Numbered from the stretch's first letter, positions 49,788-63,178 are shown. The stretch is DNA of 64,000 nt from Microvirga lupini (GCF_014191055.1 NZ_JACHWB010000001.1:1-64000); one strand, 5' to 3'. The notes: a model not told the origin generated them from the sequence alone. Translations and numbers: made by a program.

Positions 49788-50774
49788 CTACTTCACCCTT
49801 GCCCGCGGATGCGCCGCGTTGAACGCATCCATCAGCCGCGCCGCATCCACCTTCGTGTAGAGCTGCGTCGTCGAGAGCGAGGCGTGGCCCAGAAGTTCTT
49901 GTATGCCGCGCAGGTCGCCGCCTTTGGCCAGCAGGTGCGTGGCGAAGGAATGGCGCAGGGCATGGGGCGTGGCGCTGTCGGGCAGGCCAAGCGCACCGCG
50001 CAGCTCCTCGACGGCCAGCTGGATGATCCGGGGCGAAAGCGGCCCGCCGCGGGCTCCGACGAACAGCGGTCCCTCGGGCGGGATCGCATAAGGGCAGAGC
50101 GCCAGATATTCCTCCACCGCCCGCTGAATCGGCGGAATTACCGGCACGCTGCGCATCTTGCCGCCTTTGCCCGTCACGGTGATGGCGTCGAGCCCATTCA
50201 CCGGCGCGTCCCGCCGCTGCAGGCCCAGCGCTTCCGAAATGCGCAGGCCCGCCCCATAGAGCAGCGACAGCACGGCGGCATCCCGGGCCAGGATCCAAGG
50301 CTTGCGGTTCTCCGACGCCCGCGTCTGCGCATCCGTCACGGCGACGGCCGAGGAGGCGGACAGCGGGCGCGGGAGGTTCTTCTCCACCTTGGGAGTGCGA
50401 ATCGCCGCGAAGGCCGACGCCGTGCCAAAACCCTCCCGCTCCAGGTGGCGGGCAAAGGAGCGCAGGGCCGCGAGCTGGCGCATGAGCGAGCGGCTGCCTA
50501 CCGAGTCCATCCGCCTTGCCGCCAGGAAGGCCCGGATGTCGAGGGGTTTCAAGCCCAGGATGCCTTTGACGGAAGGCGGCTCGCCGAGATGGTTGGTCAG
50601 GAAGGCCAGGAATTGGCGCAGATCCCGCGCATAGGCCTCGACGGTCTTCCCCGAGAGCCGCCGCTCCTTGGCCAGCGAGGCGAGCCACGTTATCGCTTCC
50701 CGGCGGGTATCGTCGGCGCCGGGGAGGACCAGATCGAGAACATTTTGTGTGGCGCTGCTTGACATGAGTCCCAT
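49788..50774 (-). CDS. xerC: Tyrosine recombinase XerC
   Basis: This 328-residue site-specific recombinase resolves chromosome dimers at dif with XerD. The catalytic set is complete: R178 (GAGLRISE), K203 (GKGGK), H271 and R274 (HALRHSFATH), H297 (LLGHASLSTT) and nucleophile Y306 (QLYTK). The N-terminal SAM-like domain covers about 25-135. It is divergent from priA, a conserved neighbourhood in Rhizobiales. An ATG three codons on (50765) is an alternative start. Confidence 0.93.
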   Translation of the reverse strand: MGLMSSSATQNVLDLVLPGADDTRREAITWLASLAKERRLSGKTVEAYARDLRQFLAFLTNHLGEPPSVKGILGLKPLDIRAFLAARRMDSVGSRSLMRQLAALRSFARHLEREGFGTASAFAAIRTPKVEKNLPRPLSASSAVAVTDAQTRASENRKPWILARDAAVLSLLYGAGLRISEALGLQRRDAPVNGLDAITVTGKGGKMRSVPVIPPIQRAVEEYLALCPYAIPPEGPLFVGARGGPLSPRIIQLAVEELRGALGLPDSATPHALRHSFATHLLAKGGDLRGIQELLGHASLSTTQLYTKVDAARLMDAFNAAHPRARVK

Positions 50775-50821
50775 TTATGCAAGGGCAGTATCCTAAACAG
50801 CCACAGGTTAACCTCTCCCGA

Positions 50822-52984
50822 ATGACAAGCCGCATCGCCGATGTCCTCATCCCGCTGGCGCTGGACACGGCCTATTCCTATGCCGTGCCGGACGGCCTCG
50901 GCCTTGAGGAGGGCGACGTGGTGCAGGTGCCGCTCGCCAACCGCGAGGTGGCGGGCGTCGTCTGGTCCATGCGCGAAGGGCAGGGCGGTAATCTTAAAAA
51001 GGTGACAGGCGTCATCGATGCGCCGAACCTGTCGGCGAAGATGCGCAAGTTCCTGGACTGGATCGCCTGGTACACCCTGGCGCCCAAGGGCTCGGCGCTG
51101 GCCATGGGCCTCAAGATCCCGGATGCCGACCGGCAGGAAGTGGCGCGGGTCGGCGTAAAGCTCGCGGGCGCTCTGCCCAAGCGCATGACCCCCGCGCGGC
51201 AGAAGGTGGTCGAGGTCGCCCAGGATGGAGCCGTGCGGCTCAAGAGCGAGCTGGCGCACGCGGCCGGCGTCAGCGCCGGGGTCATCAACGGACTGATCGA
51301 CGAAGGGGCTCTCGAGACCGTGGCCCTGCTGGCCGAGCCGGTGGCCGAGATGCCCGATCCCAGCTTCGGCGACACTGCCCTCTCGGACGGCCAGGGCGAG
51401 GCGGCCGAGACGCTCGTTGCCGCCATGGGCGAGGAGCATCCGCCCGTGATCCTGCTGGAGGGCGTCACAGGGTCGGGCAAGACGGAGGTCTATTTCGAGG
51501 CGGTGGCCGAAGCGGTCCGCAAAGGCCGGCAGGCCCTGATCCTCATGCCCGAAATCGCCCTGACCGCCCAGTTCCTCGACCGGTTCGCCGCCCGCTTCGG
51601 CGTGAAGCCTGCTACCTGGCATTCCGGCGTGACAGGCCGCAAACGCGAGCGGCTCTATGCGGCCATCGCGTCGGGCGACGTGAAGGTGGTGGCCGGTGCC
51701 CGCTCGGCCCTGTTCCTGCCCTATGCGGATCTCGGCCTCATCGTGGTCGATGAGGAGCACGAGACGGCCTACAAGCAGGACGACGGAGTGCATTATCATG
51801 CCCGCGACATGGCGGTGGTGCGTGGCAAGATCGAGAACGCGCCGGTGATCCTCGCTTCTGCGACGCCCTCCATCGAGAGCCGGGTCAATGTGGAGCGCGG
51901 GCGCTACCGCCATGTGCGCCTGCCGGAGCGATTCGGCGGCCGGTCCATGCCGCAGATCCGGGCCGTCGACCTGCGCAAGGAGGCGATCCCGAAAGGCCGC
52001 TGGCTTTCGCCGACCCTGGTGACGGCGGTGGAGCAGACGGTGGAAAGGGGCGAGCAGGCGCTGCTCTTCCTCAACCGGCGCGGCTATGCGCCCTTAACGC
52101 TCTGCCGCGCCTGCGCCCACCGCTATGAATGCCCGAACTGCTCGTCCTGGCTGGTGGAGCACCGGTTCCGGCGCTCGCTGGTCTGCCACCATTGCGGCCA
52201 TGTGGAGCGCACCCCGCATGCCTGCATCGAATGCGGCAGCGTCGATTCCCTGGTGCCCTGCGGGCCCGGCGTCGAGCGGATTGCCGAGGAGGCGGCGGAG
52301 CTGTTTCCCGACAAGCGCTGCATCGTGCTCTCCAGCGACTTTCCCGGCGGCACGGAGCGACTGCGGGCGGAGCTCGCGGCCATCGCGGCGGGCGAGTTCG
52401 ACATCGTTATCGGCACCCAGCTCGTGGCCAAGGGGCACAACTTCCCGCTCATGACCCTGGTGGGCGTGCTCGATGCCGATATCGGCCTCACCTCCGGCGA
52501 TCCCCGCGCCGCCGAGCGCACCTTCCAGATGCTGCAGCAGGTCACGGGCCGCGCCGGGCGCGGCGAAAAGCCCGGACGAGCGCTGGTTCAGACCTGGCAG
52601 CCGGACCATCCGGTGATCGCTGCCCTGATTTCGGGTGATGCGGAACGGTTCTACGAAGAGGAGACCCGGGTGCGCGAGATGGCGGGCCTGCCCCCCTTCG
52701 GGCGCCTGGCCTCCCTCATCATCTCGGCGGAGCAGCGCGAGGCGGCGGAGGCCCATGCCCGCGCCATGGCCCTGGTGGCCGAACCGCCGCCCGGCGTCAC
52801 CGTGCTCGGGCCTGCCGAAGCCCCGCTCGCCTTGATCCGAGGGCGTTATCGTTTCCGCCTTCTCGTCAAGACCGAACGGGAGGTGGATCTCCAGGCTTAT
52901 CTGCGGAGTTGGATGGCCCGGTGCCCCAAGATCCGTGGGAACACGCGGGTGTCCATCGATGTGGACCCGCAGAGCTTTCTGTGA
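50822..52984 (+). CDS. priA: Primosomal replication restart helicase PriA
   Basis: PriA (about 720 residues from ATG 50822) reloads DnaB at stalled forks. The N-terminal 3'-OH binding domain begins MTSRIADVLIPLALDTAYSYAVP. Walker A is GVTGSGKTEV and the DEEH box is LIVVDEEHETAYKQDD. A Cys-rich zinc module lies in CRACAHRYECPNC and CHHCGH...CIECGS. QVTGRAGRG is helicase motif VI. A start 15 codons upstream is possible. No SD is clear. Confidence 0.94.
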   Translation: MTSRIADVLIPLALDTAYSYAVPDGLGLEEGDVVQVPLANREVAGVVWSMREGQGGNLKKVTGVIDAPNLSAKMRKFLDWIAWYTLAPKGSALAMGLKIPDADRQEVARVGVKLAGALPKRMTPARQKVVEVAQDGAVRLKSELAHAAGVSAGVINGLIDEGALETVALLAEPVAEMPDPSFGDTALSDGQGEAAETLVAAMGEEHPPVILLEGVTGSGKTEVYFEAVAEAVRKGRQALILMPEIALTAQFLDRFAARFGVKPATWHSGVTGRKRERLYAAIASGDVKVVAGARSALFLPYADLGLIVVDEEHETAYKQDDGVHYHARDMAVVRGKIENAPVILASATPSIESRVNVERGRYRHVRLPERFGGRSMPQIRAVDLRKEAIPKGRWLSPTLVTAVEQTVERGEQALLFLNRRGYAPLTLCRACAHRYECPNCSSWLVEHRFRRSLVCHHCGHVERTPHACIECGSVDSLVPCGPGVERIAEEAAELFPDKRCIVLSSDFPGGTERLRAELAAIAAGEFDIVIGTQLVAKGHNFPLMTLVGVLDADIGLTSGDPRAAERTFQMLQQVTGRAGRGEKPGRALVQTWQPDHPVIAALISGDAERFYEEETRVREMAGLPPFGRLASLIISAEQREAAEAHARAMALVAEPPPGVTVLGPAEAPLALIRGRYRFRLLVKTEREVDLQAYLRSWMARCPKIRGNTRVSIDVDPQSFL

Positions 52985-53016
52985 CCAAACAGAGAAACTT
53001 CATTTAGACAGGTACC

Positions 53017-53577
53017 ATGCCCAAGATCGTCCATTGCATCCGCCACGGCCAATCCACCTTCAATGCCCACTGGGCCGAGCACGGCGAGGATCCGGGGCAT
53101 GTCGATGCGCCCCTCACGGAGCTTGGCCGGCAACAGGTCGCCGAGCGTGCCCCGGAACTGCGGGAGCACGCTTATGAACTTGTCGTGACCTCGCCGCTCA
53201 CCCGGGCGATCCAGACCACCATGGGGCTGTTCGGGACCCATCCCGCGTCTCCGACGATCCTGGTGGAGTGCCTCCACCGGGAGCATCTGGAGAGCAGCTG
53301 CGACGTCGGCCGGGCGGTCTCCCATCTGGCCCAGGACTTCCCCCATCTGCATTTCGGCCATCTGGACGAGGTCTGGTGGCACAACGAGGGCGAAGTGAAC
53401 GAGCGTGGCTTCGTCTACGAGCCGGCCCACCTGTTCGAGGAGCGGGTCGAGCGGTTCCGGGGCTGGCTGGCGGAGCGGCCCGAGACCATCATCGCCGTCG
53501 TGGGGCATGGCACCTTCTTCAGCCGGCTGACCGGCCGGTTCCTCGCCAACTGCGAAGTCGCCACCCTGGAACTTTAG
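53017..53577 (+). CDS. Histidine phosphatase superfamily protein
   Basis: This 186-residue protein has the RHG signature (R9-H10-G11 in CIRHGQSTFN), the second catalytic Arg in SPLTRAIQTT and a late His in VVGHGTFFSRL. Substrates in the family range from phosphoglycerate to phosphoproteins; none is indicated. It follows priA by 32 nt and precedes the atp operon. Confidence 0.9.
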   Translation: MPKIVHCIRHGQSTFNAHWAEHGEDPGHVDAPLTELGRQQVAERAPELREHAYELVVTSPLTRAIQTTMGLFGTHPASPTILVECLHREHLESSCDVGRAVSHLAQDFPHLHFGHLDEVWWHNEGEVNERGFVYEPAHLFEERVERFRGWLAERPETIIAVVGHGTFFSRLTGRFLANCEVATLEL

Positions 53578-53587
53578 GCCCGCCTCG

Positions 53588-53604
53588 ACCGGCACCCGGT
53601 TTTT
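53588..53604 (+). terminator. Weak terminator after histidine phosphatase gene
   Basis: A 5-bp ACCGG / CCGGT stem with a 3-nt loop, followed by TTTTT. It is short but correctly placed 10 nt beyond the stop. Confidence 0.4.
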
Positions 53605-53630
53605 CCCGACCGAACAGGGCTCAGCTCGCC

Positions 53631-53659
53631 TTGCGCCTCAGAAAAACCCATGCTAGTGC
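53631..53659 (+). promoter_or_regulatory. Sigma-70-type promoter candidate for atp operon
   Basis: TTGCGC (53631-53636), 17-nt spacer, TAGTGC (53654-53659), about 128 nt before the atpH GTG. Support is limited to hexamer match and position. Confidence 0.35.
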
Positions 53660-53786
53660 ACCCTCGCCTGACGGGCGGAGAAGGCTCCCGTCCCGGGCTC
53701 ATTTCCACACCTGACGGGTCTCCCGGATGCCGCGTTCGCAGGCCTTCCCGGTCCGAGGCACGTTATGACACGAGAGAGATGGTTAC

Positions 53787-54358
53787 GTGGCGCAAAGCGG
53801 TTCCCAAGAAGGACCCCTCCTGTCGGGCGTAGCGTTGCGCTATGCTTCGGCGCTGTTCGAACTCGCCCGCGAAGCGAAGTCCGTGGACGCTGTCGCCGGC
53901 GATCTTGCTCGCTTCGACCAGCTGATCCGCGGCAGCGACGACTTGCAGCGCCTGATCTCCAACCCCATTTTCACGGCTGAAGAGCAGTCGAACGCGATCG
54001 GCGCGATCCTCGACAAGGCCGGCATCTCGGGCCTTGCAGGCAATTTCATCCGGCTCGTGGCCTCGAAGCGCCGCCTCTTCGCCCTGCCGGACATGATCCG
54101 CGCCTTCCAGAACCTGGTGTCCGATGCCAAGGGCATCGTCCGGGCACAGGTCACACTGGCGGAGGCGCCGTCCGATACCGTTCTGAACGAAATCAAGGCG
54201 GCGCTGCGCGACGTCGCCAAGGCTGACGTCGCTGTCGACGTCAAAATCGACCCGAGCCTCATCGGCGGTCTCATCGTGAAGATGGGCTCCCGCATGGTGG
54301 ATGCCTCGGTGCGCACCAAACTCAATTCCATTCGTCTAGCGATGAAAGAGGTCCGCTG

Positions 54359-54359
<1 letters not shown>
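53787..54359 (+). CDS. atpH: ATP synthase F1 delta subunit
   Basis: This 190-residue stalk subunit links the alpha3beta3 head to the b subunits. It starts at GTG 53787 with the typical [15 protein letters not shown]. The C-terminal signature is [25 protein letters not shown]. Its stop overlaps the atpA ATG (TGATG at 54359). Only F1 genes are here; F0 genes lie elsewhere in this group of bacteria. Confidence 0.96.
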
Positions 54360-55888
<1,529 letters not shown>

Positions 55889-55924
55889 GATCCAGCCGGT
55901 TTTCCGGAGAGGGTAGGGCGCTCG

Positions 55925-58275
<2,351 letters not shown>

Positions 58276-58287
58276 TTCAAGCTCACG

Positions 58288-58322
58288 TCATCCCGGAGCC
58301 GTGTTCGTGCGCTCCGGGATGA
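58288..58322. repeat. Hairpin between atpD and atpC
   Basis: TCATCCCGGAGC and GCTCCGGGATGA (58288-58299 with 58311-58322), a perfect 12-bp stem followed by TTTTGTCC. It is 12 nt after the atpD stop. It may act as a repeat element, a partial terminator or an mRNA-stability element lowering atpC. Confidence 0.7.
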
Positions 58323-58381
58323 TTTTGTCCTAGCGTATCTCCCAAACGACTCCCGATCATGCGGGCTGACGAGGAGCTCCA

Positions 58382-58783
58382 ATGGCTACCTTCAATTTCG
58401 AACTCGTCTCTCCCGAGCGTGTGCTGTTCTCCGGCGACGTGGACGCTGTCGTGCTGCCAGCCACCGAAGGCGACATGACGGTTCTGGCCGGCCACGCGCC
58501 AGTGATGACGGCCCTCAAGACCGGGTTTCTCGTCGTCACCAGCACGCCCGGCAATGGACGCCGTGTTCTCATCCGCGGCGGCTTCGCCGATATCAACCAG
58601 AACGGCCTCACGGTTCTGGCCGAGCGCGCCCTGCCCGAGGAAGAGCTGACCCAGGACATCCTCGATCAGGAAATCCTGACGGCCGAGATGCACTACGACG
58701 CCACCAACGAGCCGGCGGCCAGGCAAGCAGCCGAATCGGCCATCGCGCAGTTGCGCGAAGCCAAAGCGGCGCTGAACTTCTGA
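58382..58783 (+). CDS. atpC: ATP synthase F1 epsilon subunit
   Basis: This 133-residue subunit starts MATFNFELVSPERVLFSGDVDAV and has the beta-sandwich motif LPATEGDMTVLAGHAPVMT. The C-terminal helical hairpin is short and Ala-rich. Epsilon subunits couple rotation and can inhibit hydrolysis. A terminator follows. Confidence 0.96.
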   Translation: MATFNFELVSPERVLFSGDVDAVVLPATEGDMTVLAGHAPVMTALKTGFLVVTSTPGNGRRVLIRGGFADINQNGLTVLAERALPEEELTQDILDQEILTAEMHYDATNEPAARQAAESAIAQLREAKAALNF

Positions 58784-58792
58784 TCCTGAAAC

Positions 58793-58821
58793 AACCCGGC
58801 TCCGAGCCGGGTTTTTCTTTT
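58793..58821 (+). terminator. Rho-independent terminator after atpC
   Basis: A 9-bp stem AACCCGGCT / AGCCGGGTT with a 3-nt loop and T-rich tail TTTTTCTTTTC, 9 nt after the atpC stop. It ends the atp operon, but its tail directly adjoins the ATG of the next gene at 58823. Confidence 0.88.
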
Positions 58822-58822
58822 C

Positions 58823-59332
58823 ATGCACACCGCGCCGCTCATCCTTACGCTCCAGCTCGACGAGCGCTCCTTCGCCTTTTTCGACACGCTGCGACGGCGC
58901 TACTTTCCGCCCGAGCGCAACTTCATCCCGGCTCACCTGACCCTGTTCCACGCCCTGCCGGGGGAGCACATCGCAACCCTTGAGCAGGATATCGAGGTCT
59001 CTACGTCAGATCTAAAGCCATTCAAGCTGGATGTGACTGGCGTGCGCTCCCTCGGGCGTGGGGTCGCCTACGCGCTTGCATCCCCTGAGCTTGCGGCAAT
59101 GCGCCGCCATCTCGCGCTGATATGGAACGATTGGCTCAAGCCTCAGGATCGGCAGAACCATAACCCGCATGTGACGGTGCAGAACAAGGTTGATCCAACA
59201 CAGGCGCGGGCTCTGCTGGAGGATTTGAGAGAAGGATTTCAGCCGTTCGAGGTCACAGGGATGGGGCTGGACCTGTGGTGGTACCGCGGCGGGCCATGGG
59301 AGCAGGTGCGCAGCTTCCGGTTCGCGTCATAA
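58823..59332 (+). CDS. 2'-5' RNA ligase / 2H phosphoesterase family protein
   Basis: This 169-residue protein has the two HxT motifs of the 2H superfamily: H38-L-T40 in PAHLTLFHAL and H116-V-T118 in HNPHVTVQNK. Members (LigT, ThpR) act on 2',3'-cyclic or 2'-5' RNA ends. Its ATG is 2 nt after the T-tract of the atpC terminator and no Shine-Dalgarno is present, so its expression is puzzling. A start further in is possible, but the sequence from MHTAPLILTLQLDE is a good N-terminal strand. Confidence 0.85.
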   Translation: MHTAPLILTLQLDERSFAFFDTLRRRYFPPERNFIPAHLTLFHALPGEHIATLEQDIEVSTSDLKPFKLDVTGVRSLGRGVAYALASPELAAMRRHLALIWNDWLKPQDRQNHNPHVTVQNKVDPTQARALLEDLREGFQPFEVTGMGLDLWWYRGGPWEQVRSFRFAS

Positions 59333-59344
59333 CTCCCCACGAAG

Positions 59345-59430
59345 GTCATGGCCGTGCTTGCCATGGCCATCCACGTCTTTTCTAAACCGGTCTGAAGCCG
59401 TGGATCCCCGGAACAAGTCCGGGGATGACG
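59345..59430. repeat. Composite REP-like element
   Basis: A first hairpin, GTCATGGCCGTG ... CATGGCCATCCACG, and a second, CGTGGATCCCCGGA ... TCCGGGGATGACG, stand in mirror arrangement, as at 46971. It lies between the convergent 2H phosphoesterase and putA genes. Confidence 0.8.
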
Positions 59431-59469
59431 AATGAAGAACACGTTGGCGAGCGGTCGGGGCTCGTCGCC

Positions 59470-62400
59470 CTACTCTCCCATGGCGATCAGGTTGGCATTG
59501 CCGCCGGCGGCCGCCGTGTTGATGGTCACCGTCTGCTCGGTGGCGAAGCGCAGGAGGTAGTGCGGTCCGCCGGCCTTCGGGCCGGTGCCGGAGAGGCCGT
59601 GGCCGCCGAAGGGCTGCACGCCGACCACGGCGCCGATCATGTTGCGGTTCACATAGACGTTGCCGACCGACAGGGCCTCGACGACACGCTCCACCGTGTC
59701 GTCGATGCGCGAGTGCACGCCGAGCGTCAGGCCATAGCCCGTACCCTCGATCGCCTGCAGCACCTCTTCGAGACGACCGGCCTTATAGCGCACCACGTGG
59801 AGCACCGGGCCGAACACCTCCTGGGCGAGATCGTGCGGCTTGTTGAGCTCAAAGATGTGCGGGGCCACGTAGGTTCCGTTTGCGGGCGCCTCGCCTGCAT
59901 AATGCACCCTCGCGTGGCGCTTCATGGCTTCGATATGCGCGTCGAGCTTGTCCTTCGCCTCACGGTCGATCACTGGGCCCACATGGGTCGAAATCTCGCG
60001 CGGATCGGCGATCTTCAGCTCCTGCGCATTGCCCGCGATCATCTCGATCATGCGGTCGGCCACATCCTCCTGCACGCAGAGCAGGCGCAGAGCCGAGCAG
60101 CGTTGGCCGGCGGAGCGGAAGGCCGAGGTCACCACGTCGTCGGCGACCTGCTCCGGCAAAGCCGTCGCATCGACGATCATGGCATTGATGCCGCCGGTCT
60201 CGGCGATCAGCGGCACGATAGCCGCATCCTTGTTCGCCAGCGTGCGGTTGATGATGCGGGCCACCTCCGTCGAGCCGGTGAAGACCACGCCTGCCACATT
60301 CGTATGCTCCACGAGACGCGCCCCGACGCGCCCGTCGCCCGGCACGAGATGCAGCGCCGTCTTCGGCACGCCCGCTTTGTGCAGGATGCGCACGGCAAGG
60401 TCCGCCACGAGCGGGGTCTGCTCGGCAGGCTTCGCCACAACGGCATTGCCGGCCATGAGGGCGGCGCTCACCTGGCCGAGGAAGATGGCGAGCGGGAAGT
60501 TCCAGGGCGAGATCGCCACGAACACGCCGCGCCCGCGCAGGCGCAGCACGTTGCTCTCGCCCGTCGGCCCCGGCATGAGGTCGCCGTTGCCGAAGAGGGT
60601 GCGGCCCTGGACGGCGTAGTAGCGCAGAAAGTCGATTGCCTCGCGCACCTCGGAGAGCGCATCGTCGAGGGTCTTGCCGGCTTCCACCTGCAGCAGATGG
60701 AGCAGCGCGCCGCGTCGCTCTTCCAGGAGATCGGCGGCGCGATGCAGCGCCTTGGCGCGCGTGTCTGCATCCGTGCGGCTCCAGCTCGCAAAGCCTTTAT
60801 GAGCCGCCGCCATGGCGCGGTCCGCCACCTCCGGAGAGGCCTCAGTCACCTGGCCCGCGACCGTGCTGCCGTCGATGGGGCTGACGACGGGCCGGGCGGT
60901 GCCGGACGCTGCCTTGCCGTCGATCAGCGGCTCGGCCTTGAAGCTCTGCTGCCCGCTCTTCCGGATTTCGGCAAGAAGCGCCTCGAGCGAAGCGCGATGG
61001 CCGAACTCGACACCTCTCGAATTGGCGCGCCCGGGTCCATAGAGATCACGCGGCAAAGGCAGTTTCGGATGACGTGCCTTGTCGGCGGAGACGATGATGT
61101 CGGCGGGACGTTTCAAGAGCTCCTGCACCGGCACATTCGGGTCGGCGGCCACGGACACGAAGGAGGAGTTGGCGCCGTTCTCCAGCAGACGGCGCACGAG
61201 ATAGGCGAGCAGATCACGGTGGCCGCCGACCGGCGCATAGGCCCGGCAGGCAAGACCCGGCTTGTCCTCAAGCAGGCGGCCATAGAGCGCTTCGCCCATG
61301 CCGTGCAGGCGCTGGAATTCGTAGCCCTCCGTGCCGCCGGCACGCTCGATAATGGACGCAACGGTGAGGGCGTTGTGGGTGGCGAATTGCGGGTAGATGC
61401 GCGGCCGAAGCGAGAGCATCTTCTCGGCGCAGGCCATGTAGTGCAGATCCGTCATCGCCTTGCGGGTGAAGACCGGGTAGTCGTCGAGCCCGCGCTCCTG
61501 GGCGCGCTTCACCTCCGTGTCCCAATAGGCGCCCTTCACGAGGCGCACCATGAGCTGGCGGTCGTATTTCTCGGCCATGGCCGCAATGGCGTCGATCACC
61601 GAGCCGGCGCGCTTCTGGTAGGATTGGATGGCGAGGCCGAAGCCCTTCCAGTCGGCGAGAGACGGATCGGCGAGCACAGCCTCGATTACCTCAAGCGAGA
61701 GTTCAAGCCGGTCGGCTTCTTCCGCATCGACGGTGAAGTTGAGATCGTAGGATTTGGCTTGTCGCGCCAGCTCGATCACCAGCGGCACGAGTTCGCGCAT
61801 GACCCGCTCGCGGCTCGTGGCCTCGTAGCGCGGATGCAGGGCCGAGAGCTTCACCGAAATGCCGGGACGATTCGGCAGGGGCTCGTTGCCGGCGGAGCGG
61901 CCGATGGCGTCGATGGCCGACGCATAGGAGTCGAAATACCGGCGGGCATCGTCGGCAGTGCGGGCACCTTCGCCCAGCATGTCGAAGGAATAGCGGTAGA
62001 CCCGGCCCTTGGACGAGCCGGCACGCTTCAGGGCCTCCTCGATGGTCTGGCCGAGCACGAAATGATTGCCCATCACCCGCATGGCTTGGCGGGTGGCGGT
62101 GCGCACCGCCGGAAGGCCGAGGCGCTTGGTGAGCTGGCCCAGAATGCTCTCCGGCGTCTCGCCGGGCTGGATGACGCGCGCGGTGATCCCGAGTGCCCAG
62201 GCCGAAGCCGAGACGAGGAAGGCATCGGACTTCGCCTCATGGCTTGCGAAATCGGCCTGCCCCAGCTTGTCCTCGATGAGGCGGTCGGCGGTGGCGGCGT
62301 CCGGCACGCGCAGCAGCGCCTCGGCCAGCACCATGAGGGCAAGCCCCTCTTTGGTGGAAAGCGCGTATTCCCGCAACATCTCCTCGACGCCGCCGAGCCC

Positions 62401-62568
62401 GCCGCCCTTGGCGCGGATCGCCTCGATCAGGCGGGTCGCCTGCTCGTCCACGCGCCTCTCCCGCTCCGGGGACAGGCGGGAACTGGCGAGAAGCCGGGCG
62501 GCAAGGGCCTTGTCGTCTTCCGCGAAGGGAGGGTTGAAGGGCAGGGCGGCGCCGGGGGCAGGGCTCAT
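59470..62568 (-). CDS. putA: Bifunctional proline dehydrogenase / P5C dehydrogenase
   Basis: PutA oxidises proline to glutamate in two steps. This 1032-residue form lacks the ribbon-helix-helix domain of the trifunctional E. coli type. The proline dehydrogenase barrel has ISVKLSALHPRYE and LVKGAYWDTEVKRAQ. The P5C dehydrogenase has FTGSTEVA, the Glu in AETGGINAM, and the catalytic Cys in SAGQRCSALR. Start ATG 62568 follows GAGGAC. Regulation by the divergent Lrp-type gene is expected. Confidence 0.96.
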   Translation of the reverse strand: MSPAPGAALPFNPPFAEDDKALAARLLASSRLSPERERRVDEQATRLIEAIRAKGGGLGGVEEMLREYALSTKEGLALMVLAEALLRVPDAATADRLIEDKLGQADFASHEAKSDAFLVSASAWALGITARVIQPGETPESILGQLTKRLGLPAVRTATRQAMRVMGNHFVLGQTIEEALKRAGSSKGRVYRYSFDMLGEGARTADDARRYFDSYASAIDAIGRSAGNEPLPNRPGISVKLSALHPRYEATSRERVMRELVPLVIELARQAKSYDLNFTVDAEEADRLELSLEVIEAVLADPSLADWKGFGLAIQSYQKRAGSVIDAIAAMAEKYDRQLMVRLVKGAYWDTEVKRAQERGLDDYPVFTRKAMTDLHYMACAEKMLSLRPRIYPQFATHNALTVASIIERAGGTEGYEFQRLHGMGEALYGRLLEDKPGLACRAYAPVGGHRDLLAYLVRRLLENGANSSFVSVAADPNVPVQELLKRPADIIVSADKARHPKLPLPRDLYGPGRANSRGVEFGHRASLEALLAEIRKSGQQSFKAEPLIDGKAASGTARPVVSPIDGSTVAGQVTEASPEVADRAMAAAHKGFASWSRTDADTRAKALHRAADLLEERRGALLHLLQVEAGKTLDDALSEVREAIDFLRYYAVQGRTLFGNGDLMPGPTGESNVLRLRGRGVFVAISPWNFPLAIFLGQVSAALMAGNAVVAKPAEQTPLVADLAVRILHKAGVPKTALHLVPGDGRVGARLVEHTNVAGVVFTGSTEVARIINRTLANKDAAIVPLIAETGGINAMIVDATALPEQVADDVVTSAFRSAGQRCSALRLLCVQEDVADRMIEMIAGNAQELKIADPREISTHVGPVIDREAKDKLDAHIEAMKRHARVHYAGEAPANGTYVAPHIFELNKPHDLAQEVFGPVLHVVRYKAGRLEEVLQAIEGTGYGLTLGVHSRIDDTVERVVEALSVGNVYVNRNMIGAVVGVQPFGGHGLSGTGPKAGGPHYLLRFATEQTVTINTAAAGGNANLIAMGE

Positions 62569-62676
62569 CGGATTGTCCTCTGGATGTTTCCCGGAATATA
62601 TGAAGCTCCCGGCCGTGTTTCGATGGCAAAATAGCTGAACTTGCCTTAGTAAACACGGAGGAAATGGGGAAGGGCC

Positions 62677-63144
62677 GTGAAAATGCCGGAGCTGGACCGA
62701 ACCGACCGCAAGATCCTTAAAGCTCTTCAGGCGGATGGCCGCATCGCCACGGTGGACCTAGCCGAGACGATCGGGCTGTCGCCCACTTCCACCAGCGAGA
62801 GGGTCAAGCGCCTCCAGCGGGAGGGCTACATCGCCGGCTATGGCGCGAGGCTCGATCCGCACCGGCTCGGGTTGGGGCTCCTGGTTTTCGTGGAGGTCTC
62901 CCTCGACAAGACGACGGCGGACGTCTTCGAAAAATTCGCCGCCGCCGTGAAGCGGGCGCCCGAGGTCCTGGAATGCCACATGGTGGCGGGCGGCTTCGAT
63001 TATCTCGTGAAAACCCGCGTGGCCGACATGGCCGCCTACCGTCACTTCCTCGGCGAAATTCTGCTCGCCCTGCCGGGCGTGAAGGAAACCCGCACCTATG
63101 CGGTGATGGAGGAGGTCAAGAGCGACGGGATGCTGCCGGTGTAG
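62677..63144 (+). CDS. putR: Lrp/AsnC-family regulator of proline catabolism (PutR)
   Basis: This 155-residue regulator starts at GTG 62677 with GGGAAGGG upstream. An N-terminal AsnC helix-turn-helix (LDRTDRKILKALQADGRIA, then ETIGLSPTSTSERVKRL) is followed by a RAM effector domain (VLECHMVAGGFDYLVKTRV). It is divergent from putA. In Rhizobiales and Agrobacterium, PutR activates putA in response to proline. Confidence 0.93.
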   Translation: MKMPELDRTDRKILKALQADGRIATVDLAETIGLSPTSTSERVKRLQREGYIAGYGARLDPHRLGLGLLVFVEVSLDKTTADVFEKFAAAVKRAPEVLECHMVAGGFDYLVKTRVADMAAYRHFLGEILLALPGVKETRTYAVMEEVKSDGMLPV

Positions 63145-63150
63145 GCATGA

Positions 63151-63178
63151 AAAAGGCGGCTCGAAGCCGCCTTTTCCT
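63151..63178 (+). terminator. Rho-independent terminator after putR
   Basis: An 11-bp stem AAAAGGCGGCT / AGCCGCCTTTT with a CGA loop and tail CCTTTT. It serves putR and is followed, on the other strand, by the 3' end of the TerC gene. Confidence 0.88.

Noticed and set aside
59425..62634. A 1069-codon plus-strand open frame opposite putA
   Set aside because: Antisense shadow; PutA motifs are complete on the minus strand.
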